From Bradyrhizobium sp. AUGA SZCCT0283 (GTDB lineage: Bacteria > Pseudomonadota > Alphaproteobacteria > Rhizobiales > Xanthobacteraceae), in the NCBI RefSeq assembly GCF_018130385.1, contig NZ_JAFCLU010000029.1:1-64000 (forward strand): a stretch of DNA of 64,000 bases, in the 5' to 3' direction. The notes under the pieces were generated by a model. That model had not been told where the DNA came from, did no database searches, and was given only the letters and a program-made list of their open reading frames with translations. Made by a program: the position numbers and the translations under genes. Shown here one piece after another: positions 61,992 to 64,000 of this stretch. How positions within the stretch are numbered: position 1 is the stretch's first letter; every line of letters begins with the position of its first letter.

Positions 61992-64000
61992 ATGGCGGCC
62001 AGCAACAAACTAAATCCGATACCGCATCCGCCGAAAAAGCCGGTCGTCGGCAACATGCTGTCGCTGGATCCGAACGCGCCGGTGCAGCATCTGGTGCGAC
62101 TGACCAAGGAGCTGGGGCCGATCTTCTGGCTCGACATGATGGGCGCGCCGCTCGTCATCGTCTCCGGTCACGATCTGATCGACGAGCTCTCCGACGAGAA
62201 GCGTTTCGATAAGGCGGTGCGCGGTTCGCTGCGCCGTGTCCGCGCCGTCGGCGGCGACGGGCTGTTCACCGCCGATACCAATGAGCCGAACTGGAGCAAG
62301 GCGCACAACATTTTGCTGCAGCCGTTCGGCAACCGCGCAATGCAGTCCTATCACCCGAGCATGGTAGATATCGCCGAACAGCTCGTGAAAAAGTGGGAAC
62401 GGCTCAACGGCGACGAGGAAATCGACGTCGTCCACGACATGACCGCGCTGACGCTCGACACCATCGGGCTGTGCGGCTTCGACTACCGCTTCAATTCGTT
62501 CTACCGCCGCGACTACCATCCGTTCGTGGAATCGCTGGTGCGCTCGCTCGAGACCATCATGATGACGCGGGGCATTCCGCTGGAAGGCCTGTGGCTGCAG
62601 AAGCGGCGCAAGACACTCGCCGAGGACGTCATCTTCATGAACAAGATGGTCGACGAGATCATCGCCGAGCGTCGCGCCAACGCCGAGGCCGCCGAAGGCA
62701 AGAAGGACATGCTCGGCGCCATGATGACCGGCGTCGACCGTGCCACCGGCGAGCAGCTCGACGACGTCAACATCCGCTACCAGATCAACACATTCCTGAT
62801 CGCGGGCCACGAGACCACCAGTGGGCTTCTGTCGTGCACGATCTATGCGCTGCTCAAGCATCCCGAAGTGCTCAGGAAAGCCTATGAGGAAGTCGACCGG
62901 GTGCTCGGCCCCGATGTCAATGCGAAGCCGACCTATCAGCAGGTAACGCAGCTCACCTACATCACCCAGATATTGAAGGAGGCGCTGCGGCTGTGGCCGC
63001 CGGCGCCGGCGTACGGCATCGCGCCGCTCAACGACGAGACCATCGGCGGCAAGTACAAGCTCAAGAAGAACACCTTCGTCACGGTGCTGGTGATGGCGCT
63101 GCACCGCGACCCCAGCGTCTGGGGCCCGAACCCGGACGTGTTCGATCCAGAAAATTTCAGCCGCGAGGCCGAGGCCAAGCGCCCGGTCAACGCCTGGAAA
63201 CCGTTCGGCAACGGACAGCGCGCCTGCATCGGCCGCGGCTTTGCAATGCACGAGGCGGCGCTCGCGATCGGCATGATCCTGCAGCGCTTCAAGCTGATCG
63301 ACACCCACCGCTACCAGATGCACCTGAAGGAAACGCTGACGATCAAGCCCGACGGCTTCAAGATCAAGGTGCGGCCGCGCGCCGACAAGGATCGCAGCGC
63401 GTTCGCCGGCCGTGCGGCCGTGGCTGTAGCCGCCTCGAACGCGGCGGCGCCGCAGGCGCGGACCCGTCCGGGACACAACACGCCGCTATTGGTGCTCTAT
63501 GGTTCCAACCTCGGCACGGCGGAAGAGCTGGCGACGCGGGTGGCAGACCTTGCCGAGGTCAACGGCTTTGCAACCAAGCTCGGCGCGCTCGACGATTATG
63601 TCGGCAAGCTGCCGGAGGAGGGTGGGCTGCTGATCTTCTGCGCTTCCTACAATGGCGCGGCTCCGGACAACGCCACGCAGTTCGTCAAATGGCTGGACGG
63701 CGGCCTGCCGAAGGATGCGTTCGCCGAGGTGCGCTATGCCGTGTTCGGTTGCGGCAACAGCGATTGGGCGGCGACCTATCAATCCGTGCCGCGCATGATC
63801 GACGAGCAGTTGTCGGCGCATGGCGCGCGCAGTCTCTATGCCCGCGGCGAGGGCGATGCCCGCAGCGATCTCGACGGCCAGTTCGAAAAATGGTTCGCGA
63901 CGGCTGCGCCCGCGGCGATGAAGGAGCTGGGCGTCGATTCCAGCTTCGCTCGCAGCGCCGACGACGCGCCGCTCTATTCGATCGAGCCGGTGGCGCCCTC
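61992..64000 (+). CDS. CYP102-like self-sufficient P450-reductase (partial, runs off window)
   Basis: Only the first 669 codons are present; relatives have about 1050-1070 residues. The haem domain (about 1-460) shows GDGLFTADTNEPNW, I-helix AGHETTSG (Thr275/276), EALRLWPP and haem Cys412 in FGNGQRACIG. A linker rich in Ala leads to the flavodoxin-like FMN domain (LYGSNLGTAEELA, FGCGNSDWAATYQ). The FAD/NADPH part is outside. Such enzymes hydroxylate or epoxidise fatty acids. The Arg47 and Tyr51 that bind the substrate carboxylate in P450 BM3 align with Ala52 and Ile56 here. GGAG is 11 bases before the ATG. Confidence 0.92.
   Translation, partial: MAASNKLNPIPHPPKKPVVGNMLSLDPNAPVQHLVRLTKELGPIFWLDMMGAPLVIVSGHDLIDELSDEKRFDKAVRGSLRRVRAVGGDGLFTADTNEPNWSKAHNILLQPFGNRAMQSYHPSMVDIAEQLVKKWERLNGDEEIDVVHDMTALTLDTIGLCGFDYRFNSFYRRDYHPFVESLVRSLETIMMTRGIPLEGLWLQKRRKTLAEDVIFMNKMVDEIIAERRANAEAAEGKKDMLGAMMTGVDRATGEQLDDVNIRYQINTFLIAGHETTSGLLSCTIYALLKHPEVLRKAYEEVDRVLGPDVNAKPTYQQVTQLTYITQILKEALRLWPPAPAYGIAPLNDETIGGKYKLKKNTFVTVLVMALHRDPSVWGPNPDVFDPENFSREAEAKRPVNAWKPFGNGQRACIGRGFAMHEAALAIGMILQRFKLIDTHRYQMHLKETLTIKPDGFKIKVRPRADKDRSAFAGRAAVAVAASNAAAPQARTRPGHNTPLLVLYGSNLGTAEELATRVADLAEVNGFATKLGALDDYVGKLPEEGGLLIFCASYNGAAPDNATQFVKWLDGGLPKDAFAEVRYAVFGCGNSDWAATYQSVPRMIDEQLSAHGARSLYARGEGDARSDLDGQFEKWFATAAPAAMKELGVDSSFARSADDAPLYSIEPVAP

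Noticed and set aside
62010..63476. 488-codon minus-strand open frame
   Set aside because: Shadow of the CYP102-like gene, whose haem and FMN motifs are complete on the plus strand.

Overview
The window is a high-GC alphaproteobacterial chromosome segment, most probably Bradyrhizobium or a close relative. I base this on gene types I recognise: a BJP-1-like B3 metallo-beta-lactamase, a palustrisredoxin-reductase-like flavoprotein and a CYP102-type P450 fusion. Intergenic palindromic repeat families of the kind common in Bradyrhizobiaceae also support it. I saw no rRNA, tRNA, CRISPR array, phage module or insertion sequence. Codon use and gene style look uniform, so this reads as metabolic chromosome and not as a recent island.

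Layout. 0-6 kb: an Lrp-type regulator divergent from a short AceE/transketolase-like E1 enzyme, then an aldehyde dehydrogenase and the secreted beta-lactamase. 6-11.5 kb: a sugar-acid block (SMP-30 lactonase, uronate dehydrogenase, GntR/FCD regulator, Gfo/Idh dehydrogenase, IlvD/Edd-type dehydratase) with clear candidate operators near 9.65-9.73 kb. 11.5-20.6 kb: histidine phosphatase, enoyl-CoA hydratase/isomerase, ferredoxin reductase, an orphan TRAP binding protein, two PfkB kinases, glutamate dehydrogenase with an overlapping VOC protein, and a TetR regulator. 20.6-21.5 kb: repeat-rich intergenic DNA. 21.5-29 kb: a compact operon-like run of an NMT1/TauT-type ABC importer followed by an enolase-superfamily enzyme, a Gfo/Idh dehydrogenase, a DUF993 protein and a TIM-barrel isomerase. 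It looks like a complete uptake and catabolic route of unknown substrate and is the best candidate here for an undescribed system.

29-36 kb: two small secreted cysteine proteins that share a C-terminal motif, an MBOAT/SGNH acylation pair, a cytochrome c, a 595-residue LTXXQ-type exported protein and a soluble P450. 36.5-41.7 kb: TetR, adaptor and RND pump, preceded by two stacked palindromes. 42.6-56.5 kb: a long minus-strand cluster with two complete Dpp/Opp-type peptide importers on either side of a gamma-glutamyltransferase and a DUF1028 protein. It is divergent from a DadA-like amino acid dehydrogenase, which suggests capture and cleavage of gamma-glutamyl or D-amino-acid peptides. 58-64 kb: a lipid-oriented plus-strand run (DUF6489 protein, alpha/beta hydrolase, wax ester synthase/DGAT, epoxide hydrolase, CYP102-like P450-reductase). 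The last gene is cut by the window end.

Functions were assigned by reading motifs and from family memory. No database search was possible.
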